Positions 1-9,430 are shown, numbered from the stretch's first letter. The stretch is 64,000 bases of DNA from Neisseria weixii (GCF_002327085.1 NZ_CP023429.1:1798001-1862000), one strand, 5' to 3'. Program-made: numbers and translations. The notes: generated from the letters alone by a model not told the origin.

Positions 1-1
1 G

Positions 2-193
2 TGCTTGGAAGACATCAACAAACGCTTCAACGTCACCATCGTCATCGTGACCCACGAAATGAGCGTCATCCGCCGCTTGTGCGACCGTGCCGCCCTGCTG
101 GACAACGGCCGCCTGTTGGAAGTGGTAGAAGTGAACAACAACCAAATTCATGCCCAATCGGAAATCGGGCGCGAACTGATTCGGGAGGATTGA
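2..193 (+). CDS. metN: Methionine ABC transporter ATP-binding protein MetN (C-terminal part)
   Basis: The 3' end of an ATP-binding cassette gene enters from the left window edge. The H-loop histidine is visible in IVTHEMSVIRRLCDR, followed by a typical ABC C-terminus and a short tail ending IGRELIRED. The family powers D-methionine/L-methionine import at the inner membrane. Identity rests on the neighbours: the stop codon is one base from the metI start (TGAGATG) and metQ follows. The Walker motifs lie outside the window. The tail looks too short for the C-terminal regulatory (NIL) domain found in E. coli MetN. Confidence 0.85.
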   Translation, partial: CLEDINKRFNVTIVIVTHEMSVIRRLCDRAALLDNGRLLEVVEVNNNQIHAQSEIGRELIRED

Positions 194-194
194 G

Positions 195-881
195 ATGGCG
201 GATTTGACTTTTTCCAAAGCCCTCGCCACCATCAGCGGCATGAAAGGTGAGATTTACCAAGCCTTGGGCGAAACCTTTATCATGGTCGGTTTATCCACCT
301 TGTTTGCCGTGGTGTTCGGCACTTTATTGGGCGTGTTGCTGTTTGTCACTTCCAACCGCCAATTGCACTACAACAAGCCGCTGAATTTTGTGTTGGACAA
401 CTTGGTCAATTTAATGCGCGCGTTTCCGTTTGTGATTTTGATGATTGCGCTGATCCCGGCCACCCGCGCCATCATCGGCAGCACCATCGGCCCTTACGCG
501 GCTTCCCTGGTGTTGAGCGTTTCCGGCCTGTTTTATTTTGCCCGCTTGGTCGAGCAAAACCTGCGCGAAGTGCCGCGCGGTGTGATTGAAGCGTCGATCA
601 GCATGGGGGCGACACCGCTCACCATCATCCGCAAAGTGCTGCTCAATGAAGCGCGCGCCGGCATGGTGTCCAGTATTACCGTATTGGCCATCGGCCTGCT
701 CTCTTACAGCGCGGCGGCCGGTATGATCGGCGGCGGCGGCTTGGGCGACTTGGCCATCCGCTACGGCTATTACCGCTATCAAACCGAGGTCATTATCTTC
801 ATCGTGGCGATTTTGGTGCTGATGGTGATTGCCATGCAGGGCTTGGGCAACTGGATTTCGCGCCGCCTCGACAAACGATAG
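195..881 (+). CDS. metI: Methionine ABC transporter permease MetI
   Basis: A 228-residue inner-membrane permease that forms the translocation channel of the methionine importer. Hydrophobic segments begin near residues 28, 70, 105, 158 and 195, consistent with five membrane spans. The EAA loop that docks on MetN is seen at about residues 132-151 (EASISMGATPLTIIRKVLLN). A Gly-rich stretch (GMIGGGGLGDLAIRYG) follows, as is characteristic of MetI. The start ATG lies one base after the metN stop, which suggests translational coupling. The length is normal for the family. Confidence 0.93.
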   Translation: MADLTFSKALATISGMKGEIYQALGETFIMVGLSTLFAVVFGTLLGVLLFVTSNRQLHYNKPLNFVLDNLVNLMRAFPFVILMIALIPATRAIIGSTIGPYAASLVLSVSGLFYFARLVEQNLREVPRGVIEASISMGATPLTIIRKVLLNEARAGMVSSITVLAIGLLSYSAAAGMIGGGGLGDLAIRYGYYRYQTEVIIFIVAILVLMVIAMQGLGNWISRRLDKR

Positions 882-896
882 AAGAATTGTTTATAA

Positions 897-934
897 AGGC
901 CGTCTGAAAAATCATTCATCTTTTTTCAGACGGC
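897..934 (+). terminator. Uptake-sequence inverted repeat between metI and metQ
   Basis: GCCGTCTGAA (899-908) pairs with TTCAGACGGC (925-934) with T-rich sequence between the arms. It sits inside the metNIQ cluster, so it may act as a partial terminator or attenuator that sets MetQ level relative to MetNI. Confidence 0.6.
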
Positions 935-974
935 ATGTTATGATTTCTGCTACACACATTTAAGGAGTATCGTT

Positions 975-1919
975 ATGAACGTAAACAGCGTATTGAAAAC
1001 CTTCTCAGCCGCCGCTTTGGCCTTGGCTTTGGCCGCTTGCGGCGGGCAAAAACAAGAAGCCGCTCCGGCCGCTTCTGCCGCCTCACCGGCTGCCGACAGC
1101 ACCGGTGCCAAAAAAGAAATCGTCTTCGGTACCACCGTCGGCGACTTCGGCGACATGGTGAAAGAACAAATCCAACCGGCCTTGGAAAAGCAAGGCTACA
1201 CCGTGAAATTAATCGAATTTACCGATTATGTGCGACCTAACCTGGCTTTGGCCGAAGGTGAAATCGACATCAACGTCTTCCAACACAAACCATACTTGGA
1301 AGATTTCCGCAAAGAACACAAATTAGACATCGTGGAAGCCTTCCAAGTGCCGACCGCGCCATTGGGTTTGTATCCGGGCAAATTGGCCTCATTGGATGAC
1401 GTGAAAGAAGGCAGCAGCGTTTCCGCGCCAAACGACCCATCCAACTTCGCCCGTGCTTTGGTGATGTTGAACGAATTGGGCTGGGTCAAACTGAAAGACG
1501 GCATCAACCCATTGACCGCCTCTAAAAACGACATCGCCGAAAACCTGAAAAAAATCAAAATTGTCGAGCTGGAAGCCGCGCAATTGCCGCGTAGTCGCGC
1601 CGATGTTGACTTTGCCGTGGTAAACGGCAACTACGCCATGAGCAGCGGCATGAAACTGACCGAAACCCTGTTCCAAGAGCCTAGCTTTGCCTACGTCAAC
1701 TGGGCAGCCGTGAAAACCGCCGACAAAGACGCGCAATGGTTGAAAGACGTAGAAGCCGCCTATAATTCGGAAGAATTCAAATCTTACGCTAAACAACGCT
1801 TTGCCGGTTACAAATATCCTGCCGTATGGGGTGGTCAAGCTGCTGACGAAGCCAAAGTTGTCGCTGCTGAAGCCCAACAAGCCGCTTCAGAAGCATCTGC
1901 TGCTTCTGCCGCACAATGA
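975..1919 (+). CDS. metQ: Methionine-binding lipoprotein MetQ
   Basis: This 314-residue substrate-binding lipoprotein delivers methionine to MetNI. A signal peptide ends in a lipobox with Cys22 (LAAC), followed by an Ala/Pro-rich linker to about residue 45. The NlpA/MetQ fold then starts (IVFGTTVGDFGDMVKEQIQP) and includes the family motif VRPNLALAEGEIDINVFQHKPYL. The last 25 residues are Ala/Glu-rich (AAEAQQAASEASAASAAQ), a low-complexity tail outside the core fold. RBS AAGGAG precedes the ATG. The meningococcal orthologue is a surface-exposed antigen (GNA1946), from general knowledge. Confidence 0.93.
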   Translation: MNVNSVLKTFSAAALALALAACGGQKQEAAPAASAASPAADSTGAKKEIVFGTTVGDFGDMVKEQIQPALEKQGYTVKLIEFTDYVRPNLALAEGEIDINVFQHKPYLEDFRKEHKLDIVEAFQVPTAPLGLYPGKLASLDDVKEGSSVSAPNDPSNFARALVMLNELGWVKLKDGINPLTASKNDIAENLKKIKIVELEAAQLPRSRADVDFAVVNGNYAMSSGMKLTETLFQEPSFAYVNWAAVKTADKDAQWLKDVEAAYNSEEFKSYAKQRFAGYKYPAVWGGQAADEAKVVAAEAQQAASEASAASAAQ

Positions 1920-1993
1920 TTGAGTCGTTTTGATTAAATATTAAATAGCTGCAATAAGGCCGAGACCTTTGCAAAATACCGGCCACCCCATCC

Positions 1994-2025
1994 AAACGGT
2001 TACCTGAACAATCAGGTAACCGTTT
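1994..2025 (+). terminator. Hairpin inside the left end of IS copy 1
   Basis: A perfect 14-bp stem (AAACGGTTACCTGA with its complement), a 4-base loop ACAA and a following T-run make a good plus-strand terminator just inside the IS. It would stop read-through from metQ into antisense of the transposase. The same hairpin is in IS copy 2 and, extended, forms the fold-back at 43977-44080. Confidence 0.75.
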
Positions 2026-2098
2026 TTTCATTTTCAGACGTGTTTCCCGTCCGTATTTCCCCCAATCAGCCCCTTTATCGGGGTGCCCGTTGCCCTTT

Positions 2099-3103
2099 TC
2101 AGGCAGCAGCAGGCACACGAAGCCTGCCGGCTGCCTTTGGCAGGTTCAGGCACACCGCTTTCAAATGGCTTTGCGCCGGTACTTTCCGTAAACCGAAATA
2201 ACGCGCTCTTTTACAGCCGGATTTCCGGTGCGGCGTACCGAAGGTTTGCCCGGCCGCACAGCGCACTTCCGACAGCTGCGTATTGCGCTGTTTCTCCTGC
2301 TCCGTTAAAGGTTTGCCCCGCTGTGCCTTACGCATCATGCCGCCGGACAGCCGTTTGCTTTGCAGATGCTCCCGGTTGGCTTTACTGTCATACCCCTTAT
2401 CGGCACAGACGGTTGTTCCGGGTGCGGTGCCGTCCGGCAGCGGTCCGAAATGGTTGCACTCACGGGCGTCGGCCGGGGTGGTGTGCAGTTTCCCGATACA
2501 GCCTTCCGAACCGGTGCGGGTGTGTTGTTTGCAGCCCAAGGTGAATCTGCCCTCTTTCTTCACCCGGCGCGCATCCTTGTCTTTGCCGGGCAGGGTTTCG
2601 GCAGTGATGCCGTTTTCATCGGTTTCGACAGCCTGACGCTGTTTGCCGCCGGCAGTTTGGATGATGGCGGCGTCAATCACTGCTGCCGGGGCTTTCTCTG
2701 TTTTTAAGCCTTTTTCGGTCAGCCGGCGGTTAACCGGTTCGGGAAGCCGGGCTAAGGCGTCATCCTGTGCCGGCCGGTTGCGGAAACGGCAGGGGGTGCT
2801 GCGGCCGGGTAAGGCGGCTTCATCAAAGCCGCAGAAGAAGCAGAAATCCGGACGGGCGGCTGAACAGCGTTCCGATTCCGGATCGGAAAGGCTGTGCCAT
2901 TGGCCGGGCAATACGGCTTTGAGCATGGGCGGCAGCGGATAGGCGGGGCGGCCGCGGTGACCGCGGATGTAACGGGTCTTTTGCCGGTTGGGCAGTTGTC
3001 CGGCGGGCTGCCAATCGGGCAGCCGGTTAATTTTGAGCAACGGGCAGCTGCCGGTATGTTTGCCCGTCATGATTCGGGCTTGTTGGTGGAAGAAGCTGCT
3101 CAT
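2099..3103 (-). CDS. IS1106-like transposase, likely catalytically dead
   Basis: A 334-residue IS5-family transposase. The start at 3103 is chosen because GAGGAG lies 7 bases upstream and the N-terminus (MSSFFHQQARIM) matches the family. Two catalytic Asp residues are present (D144 in AAVIDAAIIQ, D235 in CADKGYDS). The third, a Glu in the R-x3-E motif, is replaced: R281 is kept, but residue 285 is Gly (RCAAGQTFGTPHRK, where relatives as I recall have RYVVEQSFGTLHRK). Other changes look like L to P, W to R and Y to C, all AT-to-GC transitions. The frame is open, but activity is doubtful. Confidence 0.85.
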   Translation of the reverse strand: MSSFFHQQARIMTGKHTGSCPLLKINRLPDWQPAGQLPNRQKTRYIRGHRGRPAYPLPPMLKAVLPGQWHSLSDPESERCSAARPDFCFFCGFDEAALPGRSTPCRFRNRPAQDDALARLPEPVNRRLTEKGLKTEKAPAAVIDAAIIQTAGGKQRQAVETDENGITAETLPGKDKDARRVKKEGRFTLGCKQHTRTGSEGCIGKLHTTPADARECNHFGPLPDGTAPGTTVCADKGYDSKANREHLQSKRLSGGMMRKAQRGKPLTEQEKQRNTQLSEVRCAAGQTFGTPHRKSGCKRARYFGLRKVPAQSHLKAVCLNLPKAAGRLRVPAAA

Positions 3104-3168
3104 AAAAAACTCCTCTGAATTCTTTAGGGGGAATTTAGGGGAGTTTTGGGGTTTTTGCAAAGGTCTCA

Positions 3169-3200
3169 GGCCGTCTGAAAGTCTAGTCTTTCAGACGGCC
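3169..3200 (-). terminator. Uptake-sequence inverted repeat after DUF411 gene
   Basis: GGCCGTCTGA and TCAGACGGCC surround an AAGTCTAGTCTT core. It lies directly against the right end of IS copy 1 and downstream of the minus-strand DUF411 gene. It may originally have served metQ as well. Confidence 0.75.
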
Positions 3201-3244
3201 TTTGTTTGGTACCATCGCCAATATAATCATGGCTATTGGAATAA

Positions 3245-3810
3245 TTAATACTGATCGGATGGCTGGTCGATTTTAGCAAAAACCTGATAAGTGCCATCAT
3301 GATTCAGCTGCATAACTTCATAAGGCATAAAATGTCCCCCATCCTCCATACCCACACTGCCTACGGGCATGCCCGGTACAGCAAGACCAATCGCATTTTC
3401 AGGGGATTTTCTAAAAAGGTAATCATTGCCTTCATGGGGACATGCCCTTCAAATACATAACCGGAGCTGCTGACTGTGGTATGGCATGAGCGCATTTCCG
3501 GTGCAATCGCATACTGATCTTTGATTTCAGCCACTTTGGCATTACTTGAAAGCACCACATCCTTTATCACCCAGCTATCCGCTTTGGCATGTTCTATCCA
3601 TTGATGGCAGCAGCCACAGTTAGCATCACGGTTAACCGTCAGTTGCTCTTTTAATCTTTTTTGAGCAGATGTTGGATATGAAGAAGAATGCCCAACGACA
3701 GATACCGGCGCTGTTTTCTCCTGCAAATTCACGTTTTCCTGTTGAATATCCGTTTTTTGACACGCAACGAGCAACAGGCTCAAAACAACAAAACTCAGTT
3801 TATTTTTCAT
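3245..3810 (-). pseudogene. DUF411 lipoprotein, frameshifted near the 3' end
   Basis: A predicted lipoprotein (MKNKLSFVVLSLLLVAC, lipid Cys17) with the DUF411 metal-site motif NCGCCHQW and a later Cys/His (MRSCHTT). DUF411 proteins are periplasmic or outer-membrane proteins often found with copper and other metal-resistance genes; the function is not firmly known. The uninterrupted frame ends at 3361 after ENPLKMRL. One extra C in the CCCC run at about 3405 would restore ENPPENAIGLAVPGMPVGS and run on to a TAA at 3245, giving about 188 residues with the expected DUF411 ending. The indel is therefore probably a sequencing error. Confidence 0.75.
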
Positions 3811-4025
3811 AAAATATCCTATTCATGGTAATGGATTCCACTATTTTAAAAGCTGCTTTTTAGTGATACCAGACTTTCAACTATGCTGGAGAGGCAAGTT
3901 ATTTTCAGATTCACACGAAAGTATTATTCGCAACTTTTCGAGTAGTTGACCAAAGCATATGCTGTATCAATCCTAATAGTTTCAGACGGCATATTGATTT
4001 AGCCAAACACTGATTATCCAACAAT

Positions 4026-4964
4026 TTAAATTACATCAACCAGCTTTTTTGCCCCTTGCAAATACAACATTTCCAGCGCAATGGTTGCGCCGGCCAAGGC
4101 GGTGATGTCGGCTTGGTCGTAAGACGGGGCAACTTCGACCACATCCATACCGACGATGTTTAAATCAGTCAGGCCGCGCAGGATTTTCAGGGCGCGGTCG
4201 GTGGTCAGGCCGCCGCACACAGGCGTGCCGGTGCCGGGTGCAAAGGCGGGGTCGATGCAGTCGATGTCGAAAGTCAGGTATACCGGCATATCACCGACGG
4301 TTTCTTTGATTTTGGCCACGGTGGTTTCGACGCTGTCGTCATTGACTTGCGGTGCGCTCAAAACGGTAAACGGCAATGATTTGTTGTATTCGGTGCGGAT
4401 GCCGATTTGCACCGAGCGCGACGGGTCGATTAAGCCTTCTTTCGGCGCGGTATAAAACATGGTGCCGTGATCGAATTCGCTGCCGTTGGCGTAAGTGTCG
4501 GTATGGGCATCGAAATGCACCAAGGCAAGCTTGCTGAAATGTTTGGCGTGGGCACGCAATAAGGGCAGGGTCACAAAATGGTCGCCACCCAAACTCAAGC
4601 ATTTTTTACCGGCTTGCAGCAATTGTGTCGCGTGGGCTTCGAGTTTTTCGACAAAATCGCGGCTGTCGCCAAAGGAATAAACCAAGTCGCCGCAATCGAC
4701 AATGTTTAAGCGTTCGCGCACGTCGAATGTCCACGGAAAACGCTTGTGTTCCCACGTCAGGTTCATCGAAGCCCGACGGATGGATTCGGGGCCGAAGCGT
4801 GCACCGGAGCGGCCGGATACGGCGATGTCGTAAGGAATGCCGGTAATCACCCACTCGGCATCGCCTTCGTAAGGGTTGAAATCAAGCGGCAGACGCAGGA
4901 AGCCGAAATTGTTGGAAACCAGTGAATTGTCGGTTTGTCCGGCAAGGGTGGTGTAAGGGTTCAT
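4026..4964 (-). CDS. speB: Agmatinase SpeB
   Basis: A 312-residue ureohydrolase that hydrolyses agmatine to putrescine and urea. The binuclear manganese ligands are all seen: GGDHF (126-130), HFDAHTDT (150-157) and FDIDCIDPA (232-240), with the conserved [11 protein letters not shown] loop after them. The gene lies directly downstream of speA on the same strand, so the two form an arginine-to-putrescine module. The gap between them holds an uptake-sequence hairpin, so the coupling may be only partial. The length is typical. Confidence 0.95.
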   Translation of the reverse strand: MNPYTTLAGQTDNSLVSNNFGFLRLPLDFNPYEGDAEWVITGIPYDIAVSGRSGARFGPESIRRASMNLTWEHKRFPWTFDVRERLNIVDCGDLVYSFGDSRDFVEKLEAHATQLLQAGKKCLSLGGDHFVTLPLLRAHAKHFSKLALVHFDAHTDTYANGSEFDHGTMFYTAPKEGLIDPSRSVQIGIRTEYNKSLPFTVLSAPQVNDDSVETTVAKIKETVGDMPVYLTFDIDCIDPAFAPGTGTPVCGGLTTDRALKILRGLTDLNIVGMDVVEVAPSYDQADITALAGATIALEMLYLQGAKKLVDVI

Positions 4965-4992
4965 TTTTTTCCTTTAATTATATGTAACTGTT

Positions 4993-5035
4993 TTCAGACG
5001 GCCTCGAGACCTTTTCATCCATGAGGCCGTCTGAA
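4993..5035 (-). terminator. Uptake-sequence inverted repeat between speA and speB
   Basis: TTCAGACGGCCTC (4993-5005) and its exact complement GAGGCCGTCTGAA (5023-5035) enclose a 17-base loop. It could attenuate speB relative to speA. Confidence 0.75.
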
Positions 5036-5037
5036 CA

Positions 5038-6930
5038 TTATTCTTCTTCCAAATAAGTATAACCATTCAGCCCGATTTCCAGCTCTTTCAAAAACGCCAT
5101 CGCTTGCGAAGCCGGCAAATCGGAATGTTCGATTTGTTCGCGGTAGCGGCGCATCAGCTCTTTCGGGTCTTGGTACACATATTCGAGCATATCGGCGACA
5201 GTGTTGCCTTCGTCGTAATCGGCCACGTCAAATTGGTCTTGACCTTGTACCATCACGTCGATGGTGGTTGTATCGCCGAACAAATTATGCATATTGCCCA
5301 AAATTTCCTGATACGCGCCGACCATGAAAAAGCCCAACAGCGGCGGATTGTCTGCCGGATAATCAGGCATCGGCATGGTGGTGGCAATACCGTCGCCGTC
5401 GATGTAGTGGTCGATGGTGCCGTCTGAATCGCAGGTAATATCCAGCAACACAGCGCGGCGGGCGACTTTCTCATTCAGACCGGTAATCGGGCAAACGGGG
5501 AACAATTGGTCAATGCCCCACACATCGGGCAACGATTGGAACAGCGAAAAATTCACATACAGTTTATCGGCAAAACGCTCTTGCAATTCGTCGATGATGG
5601 TGCGGTGCGAGCGGTGTTTTTCGTTGAACAATTCGCCGACCTCGTGGCAGATATTCAAATAAAGCTGCTCTGCCCAAGCACGTTGCTCAAGGCTCAGCAG
5701 GCCCACGTTGTATTGATTGTGCACATCCGACAAATCAAACTGGCTTTCGTGTATCCAGCTTCTGAGCGAACGCTTTTCACGCGAATCGAAAATATCCGTC
5801 CACGTTTCCCACATGCTGTGCAACACGCGCGGATCGTCTTCAGACGGCGCACTCAATTCTTGCGGCGTATAGCGTTCCGCACCAATCACGTTCGCCACCA
5901 ACACGGCGTGATGCGCAGTAATGCCGCGCCCGCTTTCGGTGATGATGGTCGGGTGCGGCAGATTGTGCTCGCGACAGGACTGGCCTATACCCCATACCAC
6001 CGTTTCGGCGTATTCGGTCAGGCTGTAATTGACCGAGCAGTCCGATTGCGTGCGGTTGCCTTCGTAGTCCACGCCCAAGCCGCCGCCCACATCGAAACAT
6101 TGGATATTCACACCGAGCCTGTGCAATTCGACATAAAACCGCGCCGACTCGCGCACACCGGTGGCCACATCGCGGATATTGCCCAATTGCGAACCGAGAT
6201 GGAAATGCAGCAATTGCAGACAATCCAAGCGGTTGCTCTGCTTCAACACCTCCACCAAATGCAGCACTTGCGAAGCCGATAAGCCGAATTTCGATTTGTC
6301 GCCGCCCGACGCCTGCCATTTTCCCGAACCTTGCGAAGCCAAACGCGCACGCACGCCCAAGCGTGGCTTCACGCCCAGTTTTTCTGCTTCTTCCAGCACC
6401 ATTTCGATTTCGGAAATTTTCTCAATCACCAAATAAACCTGATGGCCGAGCTTCTCGCCCATCAAAGCAAAGCGGATGTATTCGCGGTCTTTATAGCCGT
6501 TGCAGACAATCAACGTCTGCGTGGTGCCCGCATGCGCCAACACGGCCATCAGCTCCGCTTTCGAGCCTGCTTCCAAACCATGCGGCTGCCGGCTGTGGAT
6601 CAGCGTTTCAATCACACGGCGGTGCTGGTTGACCTTAATCGGATACACCAAGCAATAATCACCTTCATAACCAAAACCGGTTCTGGCCGTCTGAAACGCC
6701 TGATTAATCGAGTGCAGGCGGTGTTGCAGAATTTGCGGAAAGCAAAACAAAATCGGCAGCCGCGCGCCCTGCTTTTTCTGTACCGACTCGGCCAGCTTTT
6801 GCAGCGACACGGTTTTCTCCGGCTCGGCCGGATTCGGACGCACAATCACCTCGCCCTTTTCATCGGCATCATAATAATTAATGCCCCAATAACGGATATT
6901 GCAGACCTCGCTGATGGTCGGTGCAGCCAT
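5038..6930 (-). CDS. speA: Biosynthetic arginine decarboxylase SpeA
   Basis: A 630-residue fold-III, PLP-dependent decarboxylase that converts arginine to agmatine. The PLP lysine is K99 in YPIKVNQHR. The family motifs HFHLGSQ and [13 protein letters not shown] (phosphate binding) follow in order. The C-terminal [10 protein letters not shown] carries the catalytic cysteine. Full length and intact. With speB it makes putrescine without ornithine decarboxylase. Confidence 0.96.
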   Translation of the reverse strand: MAAPTISEVCNIRYWGINYYDADEKGEVIVRPNPAEPEKTVSLQKLAESVQKKQGARLPILFCFPQILQHRLHSINQAFQTARTGFGYEGDYCLVYPIKVNQHRRVIETLIHSRQPHGLEAGSKAELMAVLAHAGTTQTLIVCNGYKDREYIRFALMGEKLGHQVYLVIEKISEIEMVLEEAEKLGVKPRLGVRARLASQGSGKWQASGGDKSKFGLSASQVLHLVEVLKQSNRLDCLQLLHFHLGSQLGNIRDVATGVRESARFYVELHRLGVNIQCFDVGGGLGVDYEGNRTQSDCSVNYSLTEYAETVVWGIGQSCREHNLPHPTIITESGRGITAHHAVLVANVIGAERYTPQELSAPSEDDPRVLHSMWETWTDIFDSREKRSLRSWIHESQFDLSDVHNQYNVGLLSLEQRAWAEQLYLNICHEVGELFNEKHRSHRTIIDELQERFADKLYVNFSLFQSLPDVWGIDQLFPVCPITGLNEKVARRAVLLDITCDSDGTIDHYIDGDGIATTMPMPDYPADNPPLLGFFMVGAYQEILGNMHNLFGDTTTIDVMVQGQDQFDVADYDEGNTVADMLEYVYQDPKELMRRYREQIEHSDLPASQAMAFLKELEIGLNGYTYLEEE

Positions 6931-7093
6931 TTTTGCTTCCCTTCAAATAGGATGATTACGCTAAACTCAAAACGCGATTATAAAACCAATTGATGTCAGG
7001 ATAAGGATTTTTTCGGTATTTTGAAAAATTATTTGGCGCCATTTTGAAAATAATGATATATGAATATACACGGTGGCTAAATCATAACAAAAA

Positions 7094-7117
7094 AGCCGTC
7101 TGAAATATTCAGACGGC
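7094..7117 (-). terminator. Uptake-sequence hairpin after the universal stress gene
   Basis: GCCGTCTGAA (7094-7103) and TTCAGACGGC (7108-7117) with a 4-base loop sit 29 bases past the stop of the minus-strand stress gene. Confidence 0.8.
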
Positions 7118-7145
7118 GTGGGGTTAATTTAGCTTACAAGAAGCG

Positions 7146-7610
7146 TTATTCTTCTTCGGCTTTGCTGCGAATCACCAACAATGGCAAGTGGCTTTGGCGC
7201 ATCACAGTTTCAGCAAAGCTGCCCATCAGCAAATGCATGAGACCGGTGCGGCCGTGCGTGCCCAACACCAGCAAATCGGCACCGTTGGCATCAGCGTAAT
7301 CCACCAACTCTTGCGCCATTTCACGCGCGCCTTTGTTGGCAACCAGCAAATGTTTCACAATGTTGGCCACACCGTATTCACGTGCTGATTTTTCGGCAAA
7401 TTCCAACACTTCGTTACCCTGCGCCACAGCAGCGGCTTCATAGCTTTCGTGTTGTAAAAATTCAGGTGCCAGAGCCATGTATTCGGCCGGATTGGCCACG
7501 TGTACCAAAGTCAGGCGGGCTTCGTTGACACTGGCCAAATCAGCAGCATGTTTCAACGCGTTTAAAGAAGTTTCACTACCATCAACGGCAACCACTAAAT
7601 GCTTATACAT
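7146..7610 (-). CDS. Universal stress protein family
   Basis: A 154-residue UspA-type protein. It opens MYKHLVVAVDGSETS and has the ATP-loop signature LLVLGTHGRTGLMHLLMGSFAE near the C-terminus (G-2x-G-9x-GS pattern), so it is probably of the ATP-binding class. The start at 7610 is supported by AAGGAG eight bases upstream; a longer open frame to 7709 has no such site. Monocistronic, divergent from tcdA. The exact role is unknown. Confidence 0.9.
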   Translation of the reverse strand: MYKHLVVAVDGSETSLNALKHAADLASVNEARLTLVHVANPAEYMALAPEFLQHESYEAAAVAQGNEVLEFAEKSAREYGVANIVKHLLVANKGAREMAQELVDYADANGADLLVLGTHGRTGLMHLLMGSFAETVMRQSHLPLLVIRSKAEEE

Positions 7611-7797
7611 TGTCATCTCCTTCCAAGGCCTTTTTGCGGCACGATATTTTTCAAGTGATGGGATTATAGACTGTTCTCTCGGCTTTACACAACAGCCTTG
7701 ACGGTTCAAGTATAATACGCCTTTGGCTTTTTGCGATTAATTTTTACTTCGCGCGGCCGCCTTTTCATTTATTTTTTGATTTATCACAAGGTTGACC

Positions 7798-8574
7798 ATG
7801 TCCGAGATTAATTCCCTGTCGTCACGCCGTTTCGGCGGCATTGCCCGATTGTATGGCGATTCAGCATTGCAACGCTTTCATCAGGCGCATGTATGCGTGG
7901 TCGGGGTCGGCGGTGTCGGCTCGTGGGCGGTAGAAGCATTGGCACGCAGCGGCATCGGTCGTTTAACTTTGATTGATTTGGACAATGTCGCCGAATCCAA
8001 TGTCAACCGCCAGCTTCATGCCCTGACCGGCGATTTCGGCAAGGCCAAAGCCAGTGCTTTGCACGAGCGCATTTTGCAAATCAATCCGGCTTGCCAAGTG
8101 GTTGAAATCGAAGATTTTGCCACCGAAGAAAATTTGCCCGATTTGTTTTCAGACGGCTTTGATTTTGTGATTGACGCCATCGACCAAGTGCGCGTGAAAG
8201 CAGCAATGGCGGCATATTTTGTGCAACACAAGCAGCCCTTTATCTTAAGCGGCGGCGCGGGCGGACAAAAAAATCCCGCCTTGATTCAGACAGCCGATTT
8301 AAGCAAAGTTACCCACGACCCTTTGCTGGCCAATCTGCGCTACACCTTGCGCAAACGCCACGGCTTCAGCCGCAACACCGCCGACAAAATGCGCGTACCG
8401 TGCGTGTATTCCACCGAAAACATTACCCCGCCGCAATCGGGCGAAGCCTGCGCCGCGGATGCCGCACTGCAAGGCTTGTCGTGCGCCGGTTATGGCGCGA
8501 GCATGCTGGTCACCGCCAGCTTCGGCCTGTATTGTGCGCAGGCGGCGATTGACCATATTGCAGGTGGCAAATGA
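7798..8574 (+). CDS. tcdA: tRNA threonylcarbamoyladenosine dehydratase TcdA
   Basis: A 258-residue E1-like (ThiF/MoeB fold) enzyme that cyclises t6A at tRNA position 37 using ATP. The nucleotide loop GVGGVGS is at residues 36-42, followed by LIDLDNVAESNVNRQ and FVIDAIDQVRVKAAM. The family-specific SGGAGGQKNP and RVPCVYSTE motifs are present. ATG at 7798 is preferred over the in-frame TTG six bases upstream because of the CAAGG site. The next gene, scpA, starts inside the last codons of tcdA (ATGA overlap), indicating coupling. Confidence 0.92.
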   Translation: MSEINSLSSRRFGGIARLYGDSALQRFHQAHVCVVGVGGVGSWAVEALARSGIGRLTLIDLDNVAESNVNRQLHALTGDFGKAKASALHERILQINPACQVVEIEDFATEENLPDLFSDGFDFVIDAIDQVRVKAAMAAYFVQHKQPFILSGGAGGQKNPALIQTADLSKVTHDPLLANLRYTLRKRHGFSRNTADKMRVPCVYSTENITPPQSGEACAADAALQGLSCAGYGASMLVTASFGLYCAQAAIDHIAGGK

Positions 8575-9430
8575 ACACTGCCGAGATGATGAGGCCGTCT
8601 GAAAGCGCGGTGGCATATGTGTTCGGCCAACCCGTTACCGATATCCCGCAGGATTTGTTTATCCCGCCTGATGCGCTGGAAGTGGTGTTGTCGAGCTTTC
8701 AAGGGCCGCTGGATTTGCTGCTGTATTTAATCCGCAAGCAGAATATTGATGTACTCGATATTCCGATGGTGAAAATCACCGAGCAATATCTGCACTACAT
8801 CGCGCAAATGGAAGCTTATCAATTTGATTTGGCAGCGGAATATTTACTGATGGCAGCCATGCTGATTGAAATCAAATCCCGCCTGCTGCTGCGCGCCCCG
8901 AAGAAATCGAAGACGAAGAAGCCGATCCGCGCGCTGAATTGGTGCGCCGCCTGCTGGCTTACGAACAAATGAAGCTGGCCGCCCAAGGCTTGGATGCCCT
9001 GCCCCGTGCCGGCCGCGATTTCGCATGGGTGTATCTGCCTTTGGAAATTGCCGCCGAAGTCAAGCTGCCCAATGTGGCCGTGGCCGATTTAACGCAGGCC
9101 TGGCTCGGCATTTTATCGCGCGCCAAACACACGCGCAGTCATGAAGTGGTGCGCGAAGCCATTTCCGTGCGTGCGCAGATGACCTCGATTTTACGCCGTC
9201 TGAACGAACACGGTTTCAGCCGTTTTTCTACTTTATTCAAGCCCGAACAAGGTGCGGCTTATGTGGTGGTGAATTTCATCGCACTGCTGGAATTGGCCAA
9301 AGAAGGCTTGGTGCGCATTGTGCAGGAAAGCAGTTTTGACGAAATCGAAATCCATTTGAAACAGGCCGAAACCGAGGAAATCGAGTTGCTCGAATCGCTT
9401 TCAGACGGCCTTATTGCCCCAAACCCATAA
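8571..9430 (+). pseudogene. scpA: Segregation and condensation protein ScpA (1-bp frameshift)
   Basis: ScpA is the kleisin that joins SMC and ScpB in chromosome segregation. The N-terminal half reads FQGPLDLLLYLIRKQNIDVLDIPM, the family hallmark, up to SRLLLRAP. The frame then shifts, and the rest (LVRRLLAYEQMKLAAQGL to [10 protein letters not shown]) continues one frame over from about 8900. Adding one C to the CCCC run at 8897-8900 restores RAPEEIEDEEADPRAELVRR. All other sequence is well conserved, so I read this as a sequencing error in a functional gene of about 286 residues. An uptake sequence lies in the final codons. Confidence 0.85.

Larger units (their letters stand above)
1962..3167 (-). 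mobile_element. IS1106-like insertion sequence (IS5 family), copy 1
   Basis: The element is 1206 bp, with 15-bp perfect terminal inverted repeats GAGACCTTTGCAAAA at 1962-1976 and its complement ending at 3167. The flanks carry a possible 5-bp target duplication AGGCC (1957-1961 and 3168-3172). The right-hand AGGCC is the first part of an uptake sequence (AGGCCGTCTGAA), so the element seems to have inserted into an uptake-sequence terminator downstream of metQ. One transposase gene fills the minus strand. A second, nearly identical copy lies at 27433-28641. Confidence 0.9.

Noticed and set aside
5506..6282. A 258-residue open frame on the plus strand opposite speA
   Set aside because: It is antisense to the fully conserved arginine decarboxylase; its composition is the complement of that gene and no ribosome site or family motif is seen.
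7684..7716. Promoter TTTACA...TATAAT upstream of tcdA
   Set aside because: The TATAAT at 7711 is good, but the nearest -35 candidate is 21 bp away and a nearer TTGACG is only 7 bp away, so no confident promoter can be called.
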